64,000 bases of DNA from Mansonella perstans (Eukaryota > Nematoda > Chromadorea > Rhabditida > Onchocercidae). The first letter of the stretch is position 1. Every line of letters starts with the position of its first letter. Made by a program: the position numbers and the translations under genes. The notes under the pieces are model-generated. The model had not been told where the DNA came from, searched no databases, and worked only from the letters and a program-made list of their open reading frames with translations. Where the stretch lies: the NCBI GenBank assembly GCA_037074765.1, contig JBAMDO010000015.1:124001-188000 (forward strand). The letters run 5' to 3'. This document shows, one piece after another, positions 12,601 through 25,500 of this stretch.

Positions 12601-15600
12601 ACTACGAACAAAACTTTAAATGCGGTGTTTACTTTTTGGTATTACTTTATGCGACCCACGAAGTGATTCATTTATGGGATTCTATTCTATATCTTTTCAA
12701 AACTTAGTTTGAAATTTCTAGAAGTGATTTTCTCCAGGAAATTATTTCGAATTTTAAAAGTTTATTTTCTTTTTCAGAGGATTTGATAAGCAAATTTGAA
12801 GGATTTGCGCTAGTTGAATTTGTTCTTCAAAAACAAACAAAACTAGTGATGAGTAAGAGGTTTATAATGTTTGAAGGATTAAAAATTAATAGCTTTGTTT
12901 CAGTTTTTACTGCCTTAATTATTTGGTAAACAAATATTCGTTGAGAAAGGTAATTCCGCTAATTTCTTCTGACTAAACCTCAAAATTGATGCATGTGTAA
13001 GGTATAAATTTGGAACAACTAGTCTTGTATATACTTCCTAGTCAGATACCATTAAGGTACAAATTTGGAACAACCAATCTAGTACTTCCTAGTCAGGTAC
13101 CATAAAGGTACAAATTTGAAATAAACCAGTCTTGTATGTACTTCCTAGTCAGAACTTCATCAACATTTGCTTGATGTATAGTGGAATGTTTCATTGTCCG
13201 ATGAAAATGTCGCAACGACTATTGGCGTCGATACTTGCTGCTCTTTACTAATTTTCGCTAAATCATTAGAATGTCAACAGACTGTCGAGAGATGGCGCAT
13301 CTCTCCTGTGGTGATTCTGATAATAAGTTGCTGAAGTACGCAATTTTACGTAGTTGACACTCACTCAAAAACATATAGATAATACACACGCACACACACA
13401 CACATACATACATACACGATACAGACACACACACACACATACATACATACACAGGTGATTGCGCCGCAATATAATACATTTAGAGATTACACATACAAGG
13501 ACAGATGAGTGACGATGTAGATTCTGCCTTGTTGACATTATAATGCTGAGTGCCTGTTTCCCATATTACCATGATACTGCCAGTTGTTTATTCTAATATG
13601 CCATTTGTATTAGAAATAAGCTGTTTTCCTTCTATAAAATCCCATTTTCTTTAACAGATAAATTCATGCATTTAGCTCAATTAAATCAATTAGTTTAGAT
13701 CAAATCAAATTAGAACATTTAAAATAAACGAATCAAAGAATTAATATTATTTTAGGACTGTTACTGAATAATTAATCAGATCATTTAGAACTGAATTTAT
13801 AATTAAAGATACTCAATAAAAAGAAGTCTTCCTTTCTAGGTAGCTAAATGTTATAATAGTATATTTTGACTTTAATAAATTAAATTTGTTTCGTAAAGAT
13901 CATTGAAAATATGATTATTCTGTTTGGTATATATCATACTCATTTTCATACAACATAGGGATATCATCGGTTTAGGTATGTTCCCATGAATTGACCGTTG
14001 ATAATGGAATAGAAGTTGAGAAGAGAGTAAAAACAATTGTGGTGTATCAGTAGTCTATGTCTGTGTTTCCAACTGTATCAGGGTGAATGTTTATAACGTA
14101 TGGGTATGTATGTTTCAGTATCATCTTCGACATTTCTATCATCTTCGACAGTTCGTACTGACATTAGTTAAAATGCCGCTATTGGGTAGAATTTTTGATG
14201 TTATCGTTGGTGATAGTAGCATTGGTTCAGTGACTTTCCTACCATCATCAATCAGTAGCAGTGTAGTAGGATTACCTGTGCCATTATCACATTATTCCAT
14301 TACTGTTGCTATTAGCACTTCAATTATTTGAACATTTGAAATGAGATTTTTAGTCATATATGAGTATTGTTAGAATCTAGTTTATGAATTATCGAAAGAT
14401 TGTTATGGAGTTCAAAAAATGTTAATTACTAATACATTTTTTTAAAATAATGAATGAATCATCATTTTCAATGTATTAGATGATGAGCAGTTTAAATAGT
14501 GTGCGGAAAAGTATGTTCCTCATATATTTGTGAATTTATGTTACATTGGTAGTCGTCCTTCGTCTCTTCATTCTCAACTTTTTCTTTTAATTTTACTCAT
14601 TTCATAGCTGTCATTGTGCATATTTTGTGTGTTTACTTTTGCGGACGGGAACTAACTTCTGCGATATTTAAATTTGCAGTTTGATTAATTCCTATTATTA
14701 TTGCTGCTATCATCAGATTGTGTAGTTATATTCAGGCAGAATAAAATCATGTATTCAAGTGACACAATTCGATCATTACCTGGAGCCAGTGGAGGTGAGT
14801 TAATTAGCAATGAGGTTGATGGCTGATAGACTGTTAATGTTTCAAGCAAGAAAATTTAAAAATCTCGAATCGTCATTTTTATTTCATTTTTGAAATGCTC
14901 CAGAAATGCATTACGGTTTAATATATTTATATGCTGAATTTCTCTTGTGTAAATTTTATTTTCAATGCTGAGTGGAATATATTAAAGTTTCTTGAAAATT
15001 TGCAATTGTCGACAGCAATCTTTATCACTCTTTGTTCTGATAATGCAGAAATTGTTTAGTAAGACAAAAAACTTTTGGATTTTATTGATTTCTCTTGTAA
15101 AAACCAAATTTATTTTTAAAAGATTTAGGCCGAGTGCTAAAAATGGTCACTGAGATGGGTTCAGCGTCTATTGGTGGTATTAGTCCAGCATTGAGTGCGA
15201 ATGCCGCAAAATCATTCCTTGAAGCAACCGATAAAGAAAAAAAAGAGATGCAAGGACTAAATGACCGGCTTGGAAATTATATTGATAGAGTGAAGAAACT
15301 TGAGGAACAGAACAGGAAACTGGTAGCTGATCTCGAAGAGCTTCGTGGCCGATGGGGAAAAGATACGAGTGAAATCAAGGTAAATTGATAACATATTCGT
15401 GCAGACAAAAGATGTATCTTATTTATATGATATGTTATCAGTACAGAAATTTTACATTACTTGGTATTATTTTTATTGTTAGCATAAAAAATAAAAATAT
15501 AACTATTGCTACCTAAAAATTATCGTCTTAGGGAAATCATTCGCGGAAATATTCTTTCATAATCGTGGATTTTTTTTGATCGATATTCATTAATTTTTTT

Positions 15601-18600
15601 TTCACCTAATTCATAAATAAAGAAGTTAATTTGGGTACTACTTCGTTACAGGCGAAAAAGGGTTCTGATTAGAATATTTCATTCGTTTGAATCAGTCAGA
15701 ATTTTTTATTTTCAGTAATTTAAAATAAGAAGCTAAAAGATATGTCCGTGGTTGAGACTTCAGTCATGTCATTTCCTCCTACTAAGTTTCATTCCATCAA
15801 AACTATACATTTTAATTGAAGATAGTACTTTGCTCATTGCAGTCTTTAAAAATTTAGTCGAACTATTTCGCATTGTCAAAATATTTAGGAACGAAAATAA
15901 TTATTGAGAAATAGAGGATTTCTTAAATATATATATTTTAATGTTTTAAATGGAAATTAGCAATGGAATTTACTTGTTAGAACATAAACTTTCACTTTGC
16001 AAAACTTGAATATTCGGAATGAGTAGTGGGAACTTTCGCATATTTTTGTAGTGAAAATCTTTTTAAGAATTACGAAGCATATCCTTTGATAGATGTGGAA
16101 AAGTTGCGTTTTGTCAACGAATTCATTCAAAAAACAGCATATACTGAGAGGTTGAAAAATTATAGGATATGTGAATATGTGTGGAGAGGTTTTAAAAAAA
16201 TTTGGAAATACTTGCATGGCAACGTCATAATTTTTAGCAAGAATTAGATGATAAATAATCTTATTCTCGATGACTTTTTTAGCCTATGATTTCGTTTCCT
16301 TCTTGGCAATATTTTTATTCCAAAAATGCTAAAACTGGAGATGTAAATTAGCTTTTGATAATATTGACTGATAAAATTTACATGCTTACGCAGATTAATG
16401 GAAGTTGCAAAAACTGATAGAAAGAGCCCAGATAAAGTATCATCTAGACAATGTTGCAGGTTAGTGTGATCTGTGAAATTGTGCACTTAAACTGTGCCTT
16501 AAAGTATGTTTACCTGAGTTAAACAGTAGTAGTAACTATTACTGTAATTTGGCAATTAGCTAGTTGCGAAAAATTATCAATTATTTCATGATAACTGAGC
16601 TTTTCACGATCATATTATGCTTTATTGAGTTCCTATCATACTTGAAACCCGCAGTGTCACGAGAACATATGATCATCAATCATTATTAATCACTTAGTAA
16701 TATCCTATTATGTATGCAAATTTCATGTGATTAATATTTCAAGAAAAAAACATGATCATTTAAAATTGGATTGTACTGAAGCATTTATTAGTATAGTTAG
16801 CATAAGGATGTGTATGAGGTTGTGTTATTTTTTTAAGACAAATTAAATTTTGTAATGCTGATATGTATTTCTTGAAAATCATGATTTTGTGGGACATTTT
16901 TACTGTTCAGGTTGAATTCAGAATAAGGAAAGAATGCGAAATAGATTCTTTATTTTTCTTTTAAAAGATTTTTACTTCGTTTCTTTATTATATTGCAAAT
17001 CATAGATTTACGACTGAAACTGAGTATTTGTTTGAGCAGAGCGTTAATTCATCTCGAATAATCGCCTGCTAAGATATAATAAGTCAATAAAAAGTGGAAT
17101 TTACAAGACAATGATTTTTTTTCAGATTCAGTATTCTGACTCGTTACGTGATGCTCGCAAAGAGATTGATGATGGTGCGAGACGGAAGGCTGAAATTGAT
17201 GTCAAAGTAGCACGGCTTAAAGATGACCTCGCCGAAATTCGTAGCCGGTTTGTCTTCTTTCTCTCTTCAGCATAAAAAATAAAAAAAAAAGTCGCCGAGA
17301 AATTTTCTTAAGTTATCATTAAGAAAATAGTAATTAAGGAAAGAAAGAAGGAAGGACGCTTTTTTTCCTTTTTTCTTTAACTATTATAAAATATTAAAAA
17401 AAATATCGTTATAGCATGGAAATATTGTAATAACATGTCTCTAATAAACCACTGTTTGAGCTAAGAGAAGGAAACTATGAAATATACACAGTACATTCAA
17501 GTGATGAGAGGATTCTGAGAGAATAGACATATTTCATCTGAATTTTCCTTTTTTTGGTATACCTATTAGTTTTACTTTAGCTATGAGGACGTACAGCATC
17601 GCCGTGAGAACGATCGTGAAAAGATTAACCAATGGCAACATGCAATTGATGATGCTCAAAGTGAACTGGAAATGCTTCGAGCTCGTTGGCGTCAACTGAC
17701 AGATGAGGAAAAACGGTTGAACGGAGATAATACTCGAATTTGGGAAGAACTTCAGAAAGCGCGTAATGTGAGTTATTAGTGCTTTTCGAGATCTTGTTAG
17801 GCAATTTAAGATGGATTCATAATGTACACAATGATTTTATTTTTGATTAGAAGAAAATGCATAGTAAAAGAGGAAAAGACAAAAACTTATGAATCCAAGA
17901 AATATTCTTTATCTGACCGAGGCATTTTTTTACCAATTTCTTTAGCTTGTTTATTAAAATTCCAAGTCTAGTTACTTAAAAAGAATTTATAGGATCTGGA
18001 TGAAGAAACCTTGGGACGAATCGATTTTCAAAATCAAGTACAGACCCTAATGGAAGAATTAGAATTCCTGAGACGTGTACATGAGCAGGAAGTTAAAGAA
18101 CTTCAAGCTTTATTAGCTCAGGCTCCAGCTGATACTCGTGAGTTCTTCAAAAATGAATTGGCTCTAGCTATTCGCGATATCAAGGATGAATATGACTATA
18201 TTGCTAAACAGGGAAAACAGGATATGGAAAGCTGGTATAAACTTAAGGTACAAATTTTTCTAAACCATTAAATTATCTACCGAATTTTAAATTCCTAAAT
18301 GCGAAATTTGGAAGAGAATGAGAAGAGGCAAATAAATTTTTGGTCATGACTTTTAGCATCGATAGCACAGACTTGTCATTTAGACACCATCCATTTGAAT
18401 TTTTGTTGAACAAAACTTTTAAACTTGGGAGAACATGCTCCAAAATTTTTTTATTGAAGTTTTGTTTTTAATGATTGCAATGATCTTAGGTGTCGGAAGT
18501 GCAAGGTACTGCAAATCGTGCCAATATTGAAGCAAATTATCAGCGTGAAGAAGTGAAACGAATGCGTGATAATATTGGTGATCTTCGTGGTAAACTCGGT

Positions 18601-20272
18601 GACCTTGAAGCCAAAAATGCTCTGCTTGAAAAAGAGGTCCAGAGCTTGAATAACCAGGTATAGTGATTATTATAGCATCAAACAACTTGCAACTTGAAAT
18701 AATTGCAATGGTAGATCTTAGTAGCATTTTAATTTTTTTAGAAACTTATTGTGTAACTCTGAAATTGTATATGATTAGTGAAGTTTTGACATTGGCTTTT
18801 TTGTTTCTGACTTCTAATTGTCTAAATTTACAGCTGAATGACGATCAAAGACAATACGAAGCTGCTTTAAATGATCGCGATGCTACTCTTCGTCGCATGC
18901 GTGAAGAATGCCAAACATTGGTAGCTGAATTGCAAGCACTGCTTGATACCAAGCAAATGCTAGATGCTGAAATTGCTATTTATCGAAAGATGCTGGAGGG
19001 CGAGGAAAGTCGGTAAGTATTACTCACCAGTTTTTCGTTATTTCACGACATTAAATACTGAGATCAGAAAAAATCGTTTTGGGAACGGAAAGTTCTAAAA
19101 TATAAGTTTCACTAAATAATAGGAAGTGTAGCTGTGAATTGCCATCAAACCTTTAAGCTAATTTCATGTTACCCAACTAATTTCCTTATTTAGAAGCCGA
19201 AAAGTCAGGGACATTTAAAGTAATAGATTATAATCAGAAATATCTGTTCATCGGACTGTAACCTCTGCAGTGAAGAGATGGAAAATTCAGAATAGTGATT
19301 AATAGCTTGATTTGCAAGCTATTTGTGTTTATTGCAAATACAAAATTTCAAAATTCAGATTTTATGATGAATGCGACTATTCGTTGCTTTGTCTGTGTTT
19401 AAATTTATTTTAAATCTATATTTCAGTGTTGGCCTTCGTCAAATGGTTGAGCAAGTGGTGAAGACGCATTCATTGCAACAACAAGAAGATACGGATTCGA
19501 CGCGTAGTGTACGTGGTGAAGTCTCTACGAAAACAACATTCCAACGCTCAGCTAAAGGGAATGTTACCATCGCTGAATGTGATCCGAACGGAAAATTCAT
19601 TATGCTTGAGAATAGTCATAGAAGCAAGGTAAACATTAATTAGATTGGGAGATTCTAGGGATCCTGTGAATCTGTCGGTTCAAGAAATTTTTAGATTATA
19701 GTTGTATTGTTCCCAAAACAGATCTTCCAAATTCTTAAGGAATTATCGCTTTATAAATCTTTCAGGACGAAAATCTTGGGGAACATAAACTCCGAAGAAA
19801 GCTTGACAATCGCCGAGAAATTATTTATACAATTCCACCGAATACGATTTTAAAAGCTGGACGTACAATGAAGGTATATACATACCATATATTTATGAGC
19901 ATTCAGAGAATATTCTTCTTTAGTTGAAAAAAGATTCTGTCCTTTTTATCTGTTCTATGAATTCGAAAAATTTGTCTTATCTGTATAACTGATACTTATT
20001 AGCTTAGATAAGGTTAATCAAGTTTTAATCCAAATTCTACAAGAAGATTCTTCCTGACAAGTTCAGGATAAATCAATGTTTGCAACTAATACATTTCATC
20101 TTTCCAGATTTGGGCACGTGACCAAGGAGGCGTACATAGCCCACCGGAATCGTTGGTGTACGAGGGTGAAAATACCTGGGGTATTGGTGCAAACGTTGTA
20201 ACAACGCTGTTCAACAAGGATGGTGACGAACGCGCAACACATACACAGAAGACAATACAGACGGGGCAATAG
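9624..20272 (+). CDS. ifb-1: Cytoplasmic intermediate filament protein, isoform A (IFB-1 type)
   Basis: Structural protein that forms cytoplasmic intermediate filaments; in C. elegans, B-type partners co-polymerise with A-type chains in epidermis and other tissues. Exons: 9624-9762, 15123-15379, 17126-17247, 17581-17767, 17993-18247, 18490-18657, 18834-19012, 19427-19628, 19766-19873, 20108-20272. The product is 593 residues. The head is residues 1-85. Coil 1A starts around 88 with the helix-initiation motif LNDRLGNYIDRVKKLEEQNR. The long invertebrate-type rod ends with IYRKMLEGEES at 425-435. The tail carries a lamin-type Ig fold (about 470-585) with the conserved WARDQGG and NTWG blocks. 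All ten exons join in frame. Assignment to B class rests on the coil 1A sequence and on the two alternative first exons, as described for C. elegans ifb-1; an A-class assignment is not fully excluded. Confidence 0.93.
11542..11600. repeat. TGATTATT-rich direct repeats
   Basis: Six or so imperfect TGATTATT/TGATTGATT units in about 60 bp inside the first filament intron. Confidence 0.75.
12999..13152. repeat. Three tandem copies of an approximately 50-bp unit
   Basis: Copies begin at 12999, 13054 and 13105. Each runs AAGGTA(C/T)AAATTTG, then a CTAGT/CAGTC block, then ACTTCCTAGTCAG. Lengths are about 55, 51 and 48 bp, with small indels. Confidence 0.85.
13382..13453. repeat. CA / CATA microsatellite
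   Basis: Two (CA)n runs, each followed by CATA units. On the minus strand it creates a Cys/Val-rich spurious open frame. Confidence 0.9.
14731..14735 (+). promoter_or_regulatory. 3' splice acceptor upstream of filament isoform B start (probable trans-splice site)
   Basis: TTCAG after an AT-rich tract, 13 nt before the ATG at 14749. It gives the shorter isoform its own mRNA 5' end and therefore, by inference, its own promoter. Confidence 0.5.
14749..20272 (+). CDS. ifb-1: Cytoplasmic intermediate filament protein, isoform B (alternative first exon)
   Basis: The alternative first exon at 14749-14794 encodes MYSSDTIRSLPGASG plus the first base of the next codon. Its donor GTGAGT leaves phase 1, the same phase as the isoform A first exon, so it joins the common exon at 15123 without a shift. 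The other nine exons are shared. The product is 562 residues and differs only in the head. Distinct heads on a shared rod are known for C. elegans IFB-1A/IFB-1B. Transcription from a separate promoter is inferred from the private acceptor and start. Confidence 0.82.
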
Positions 20273-20552
20273 AATTTTTCCTTCCTTTCATAAAAAATGC
20301 CCACTTCCGAATTTTTTATAGTAGTTTTTGAGCAGATTTGAGAAATATCCCAGATTTTATTGCAGATTTTCGCATGGGTTATATTTTGATAACTTTTTTA
20401 AGTTCATTATACTTTAAGAAATCGGCTATTTTCTTAATTCTATAAAAACTACTTTTGTTTTTAAATTTTTAACGTAAGAAGTTAAATTGCTGTGAAAATT
20501 CAGTATATTTTAGAAAAAATTAGCATATTTGAGAAAAATAGTAATTAAATTA

Positions 20553-20558
20553 AATAAA
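20553..20558 (+). terminator. Candidate polyadenylation signal of the filament gene
   Basis: AATAAA 281 nt past the filament stop codon. It is the first canonical hexamer after the stop that I noticed. Confidence 0.45.
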
Positions 20559-22470
20559 AGTGGAATAAGATCATGACTTCTGAACTTTTTCAATGCTCCA
20601 AATTTATGTTGCTAAATGTATCCTTTAGTATAAGTTTCCCAACACGTAAACGACAAAGACGAGTTGTTAAAAAAAATTTCACTTCTCTTACGCTGCCAAT
20701 AATACCACTTTTTTTCGTACTTTTATTCAACTTTGTTTTTATATGTTTCTTTACTGTCTTTGACTGTTAAATCGTGTTTCTTTTTTCGTTTTCATAATTC
20801 ATTCTTCTTTTCATATCCGGTGTTTCCAGATCATTTTCATAGAGATAAAATGCAGTCCGTATTCATTTATTGTGCAGTCTCCGAATTTATCTCACAAAGG
20901 TCCACAGAATTAGCTTATTTCACTATTTCATTTAGGTTTTCTTTTTTTTTTCTTTTTTTTTTACTTTAGGAAACTAAAGGATGTGAGCATAAAGTTAATC
21001 AAAATATATTTGATATATCATATCAGTTTCGAAGCATTTGTGAAACGACAAATAATTGCCGTTTCCAATATTTATTATTCTAACTTTAATCATTGGCTTA
21101 TTTTATTCTTCCCAAGATTCATATTCCACTTTCGTGATTTGCTTTTGCTAACGAAATAAATTTGTGATTCTCCTTTCAAAAGTAATCATCTAGAAGAATT
21201 CAATAAGTAATAGAAAACTTGAGAGTTTTCCAGATTGAGTGCATTCAACTCAATTCTCCCTCTTTTGCAGACAAAAATAAGTTTTCCGATATGAAGATAA
21301 CTTCGTTTTTGTCGTTACTTCAATTATTTTGATTTTATTCACTGATAGAATCGTTACAATTTGTGTTTCTTTGTCTTCTAGCACTCTGCTATGAATTGTA
21401 ATGGCATTTGATAATACACGAAGAATCTTTGTTTTATGAAGGATTCTATCTTATGTCTTAAAAAGGCTTATATTTGTACCTTATTATTAGCTAAAACTGT
21501 TCAAAGTAATATCTAAACGTTGATTGTTATAGCGATGGAAATATAACACTCTTCGTGTTAGCTGAAATAATTTCATTACCATTCGCATAATTCTCTCATT
21601 TATACAGAAATTCATGAAATCATTTTCGATTGACATTCATTAAAGCTCGTAGTTAAGCTAGCAGACAACCGATCGCTTGTCTGATGCAATCTACTGCTCA
21701 TTAGGCTAGTTTTGCTAAGGCTTTTTTTAGTCACAGCAGATGTTATCCATCTTCATTTCCTACATCACTATTCTTTTCAAATTTATCAGGAACATAGTTG
21801 AAATCGCTTTCAATTTCAAGATTGTACATGACAATCAGAAAAGATCGAGGAATATTCAAAATAACTGAAAATGAAGCGAGCGGCGATTTCCGACAATATC
21901 GCCAGAGCCTTTTTGAAAACACTTTACGGCATGGAATGATTAATAAGGCATATATATGTAAAACAAGATAGCCAAGAAACAAATGGGGTATTCGGGGAGA
22001 CAGGTGGTTCAATTTTGTGTAAAAGTGTAGAATTCGCATGCAACCCATTACTCTAGGATTTGATAATTTCAGTTGTAAAATCCATGGGAAAGTTTTCAGT
22101 ACTATGATTTTCATGGCTCATAAATTTACTGGGAATGGAAAAAATTGAACAAAGAAAGTCGGATTAGAATTTACTGAAATCGAATTTAAATGTATTTGGA
22201 CGTGAATGAGATCGAGACATGATTGAACAAATCTAGTATGATACATATTATCGAAACTTTATCATTCAGATCTAGATACATTTATAGCCTTATCAATAAA
22301 AAGGTAGGTTAACTTTTACGTCGTGACGGTATCATCCTATTCACGAACGAAAGATTTTATGAGTTATTTGAGAGGAATGGTTGGAAAAGCATGGAAGTAA
22401 TTATAGAAATCTTCATGTAATATTACTTGTAATAAAAATGGATGATATCTTTATTTTCTTGAAGTCAAAT

Positions 22471-22540
22471 AAGTGCCGCAGCGATTACCGCTTTGGCTGA
22501 TCGGCCAACGATTACTGCGCTATATCCTGCTGCGAGCGGA
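22471..22540. repeat. GC-richer inverted-repeat island
   Basis: Far richer in G+C than its surroundings. It contains the near palindrome TTGGCTGATCGGCCAA and flanking arms holding GCGATTACCGC and a related CGATTACTGCGC. Its left end, AAGTGCCGCAG, is repeated on the opposite strand at about 41585-41595. Confidence 0.55.
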
Positions 22541-25500
22541 TGTTTTCCATTCCCCTGGGAGGCACATCTGTATGTTTATGGAATGTAGCTTGTAATATGT
22601 TAATTTGTTCAGCCTATGTATATATATTAATTTTAATAATGGATCTGTTGGCATTCGAACGAAACTCTTTTAGGCGAACTGCCAGCATTTGTGGAATTAC
22701 TTCAGTTTGGGTAATACAGAATATTGTCGATCTATGCTCCCATAGCAATCATTTCGTTTTTTGTAATATTTGTTGAGCCCGTTCATACCACATAATCATT
22801 TCATTGCGATTTCCTTTATTAAAAATAAATTCAGTTAACTGTCATACGGTGACGCATATCTGTTGATCCAAGTTGATGACTAATATCATGAAAACAGTGG
22901 ACACTCCGCTGACAAAAAGAAAAAATTTGAAAAAAAATCATTTTGCAAATTGTGCAACTAAAAATTTGGACGTTTATTTTATTTTTAAATTGATGCGGTC
23001 TTTGAAGCCAACTTTAGTTTTTGATTTTAATTTATAATAATTGAGTAACATATGCTATCTATTGCAATCATTAGTTGCTTTGCTCTGCTTTGTTCAACAT
23101 AAGGCCTTAAATTAATTGATGATGATAGTACTAAGTTCCTTCCCCACCATAAAGTATAATGGGTTGTTGTAAATGAAAGTATTATTCAAATGACTGATTA
23201 AATCTTAAACTCGACAATATATCAGTATGTCAAACTTTCCTGAAGATTCTGTAGGACTAGAAATGTAAAACTCATTGACATAAATAACGTCGAAGTGGAA
23301 GGCTTACAAATCTCAAGAAAAAATGAATTTATAAATATGAATAGCTGTTTAAAATTTGCTAATTAAATTAAATTAACAACACCTCTTTTTCTGTCTTCTT
23401 AAAATTCTCAACGCACAGTTTTTCTTTGCAACATCATCTTTTTCCACTTTTTTTTCTTTGAAAACTTGGTTTATTTACCTTTTAAATGATCGGATATAAA
23501 TGCTTCATATTAATATTTCATGTTTGGACCTAGTTTCTTTCACTTCATAATTCACCGAACATGTTGCAAGCGTTGTATGTTGTGATTCGTTTGATTTACA
23601 TCATAAACAGGATAATCCAACCAAAAAGTAAATGTGGGAAAATCAGAGAAAATTTCTTCCAAATCTTTCTGGATCCAAATGGAGTATCAATCAAACTGTA
23701 AAACAATGAAATGATCAGTAACTGATATGCGCGATATTCAATTACCTCTTTGCTCTAACAAGATTACATTGCTAAAATTCTTACTTGCATGTCAATTAGT
23801 TAATTCTTCTAAATAATAGAATACACTGATAATATTTCTATATAAAAATTATTCTTTGCAGTATTCTCCTTAAGTTGAACGAGAGGTATATTAGTCTCAG
23901 TTGACGTCTCAGAACAGTTAATCGATAATCAAAATATTTTTTGAGGATTTCAAGAAAAGTAAAAATCTCTAAATTTTTCTATACTAAAAAATGTTGCGAT
24001 TTATTTTAATCATTTCATTAAATTCGTGCATTTCAAATTAGTAATTAATTAGTTTAAGTACATCATAAACAAATTCCATCTTAATAGAAATGAACATGGG
24101 ATGGATAGGATAGATTCGTTGGTCTTATTCAACTTATTCGTGAGCGCTAATGATATGATTGGGGTTTGTTTCATAGACAAATTATGAAGAATTAGGAGAT
24201 GTTAATAACAACGAGGAGAATGGTTCAGGAAAGTGAAGAAGATAAATTGAGGTAGGATGAGCGAATCGCACTTAAACTGTCCAACACTAATTTAACTAAT
24301 TTGTTTTGATGTTTCAAATGTCTTTATTGGTTGTTCACAGTAGCAAGTGAAAACACCGCCGCCAATTGTTGAGTGTATATTTGTTGACGAGTTGCCGCTA
24401 TCTGTCATTTCAAGAAAATTTTCCTTTCCTCAATCAATACCGCTCTACGATTTTATCAACATAAAAAATGCGCAGAATAAAAGTGTTTCCGTTTTAAATG
24501 TTTTATTAATAAATTATTTAAAATATTTTATCAGTTGCCCAATCATTGCATTCAGTATTGTATCCTGGCATCATTTAATCAGAATATAGAAGTAACTATA
24601 ACTATGGAAATAATTAATTTCCATTGCAAATTTTAGAAAAATCATTTTTATAAGAAAATCTTTTTTGAAAAAATCATTTTTTTTTTTAAAAGATCATTTT
24701 AGGAAAATCATTTTTAGAAATAATTTAGGAGAAAATCTAATTTATACTGAGTTTCCTCAATTTCGCAATATAAATTAAATTTCTTCTAAATTTAGAATAA
24801 TCTTATCAAGAACATTTAAAATTACAATTTGCACATTCTTTGAAAGCGGCTATTATTTAAGCTCAAAGCTTCAAGTGAAACTTCTTATAAATGCATTCGA
24901 GACAATCTTTCCAATGTACAAGATTCTCATTTTTGCATATTCTCAAATACTGAAGTCCCATAGCATCCATATTATTGTTTCATAACAAATTAAATTAATA
25001 AAAGCCCTACCCTTTCTCTTTCTCTTATATTCCCACAAGAGTCATTTCCATTATTCGATATCAGCATTTACATCATACTACGGCCTATCCAGAATGTCCA
25101 CTTTTCACAGCTATTGGAAAACTATATAATGAAAGGCCCGAATAGAATCAAATTAGCATTTTCAGTTTTAAGCTGTCATCGCTAATAAAGGACTAAAGAA
25201 CGAAATACAAAAGCTATTCAGACAGAGTCATTAAATTTAAGCTTACTTAGCATATAATTTTATTATGCAAGAAGAAGGAAATGGATTGATTCGGTGTCAA
25301 ATTTTTCCGATAATCGATGATATTAAATAGCAGACCGAAATCATTATTGAACGATTATTATAATTGAAGTTCTTAATTTACGATGTACTGATGTATATGG
25401 AGTTTATAAAATTCATCATTTTATATTCAAACAATAATATAAATTTTAAACTTGCTTGGTTTGAAATTTTTCAATTTTTATTCGAGAAAGAGAAAGAAAT

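Larger units (their letters stand above)
9763..14748 (+). other. First intron of filament isoform A; probable promoter region of isoform B
   Basis: Five kilobases of AT-rich sequence without a supported coding exon. It contains a triple 50-bp tandem repeat (12999-13152), a CA/CATA microsatellite (about 13382-13453) and a TGATTATT-rich patch (11542-11600). Because isoform B starts at 14749 behind its own acceptor, its promoter should lie inside this interval; that is inference. Confidence 0.6.

Noticed and set aside
13258..13479. Minus-strand Cys/Val-rich open frame
   Set aside because: It is created by the CA/CATA microsatellite.
15957..16247. Open frames on both strands within the second filament intron
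   Set aside because: They lie between well-defined filament exons, show no resemblance to any family and have no splice signals.
18419..18727. 102-codon minus-strand frame
   Set aside because: It is the antisense shadow of a filament rod exon.
21743..22114. 123-codon minus-strand frame
   Set aside because: No family resemblance, hydrophobic composition expected from AT-rich DNA, and no acceptor at its start. Kept only as part of the gene-poor interval.
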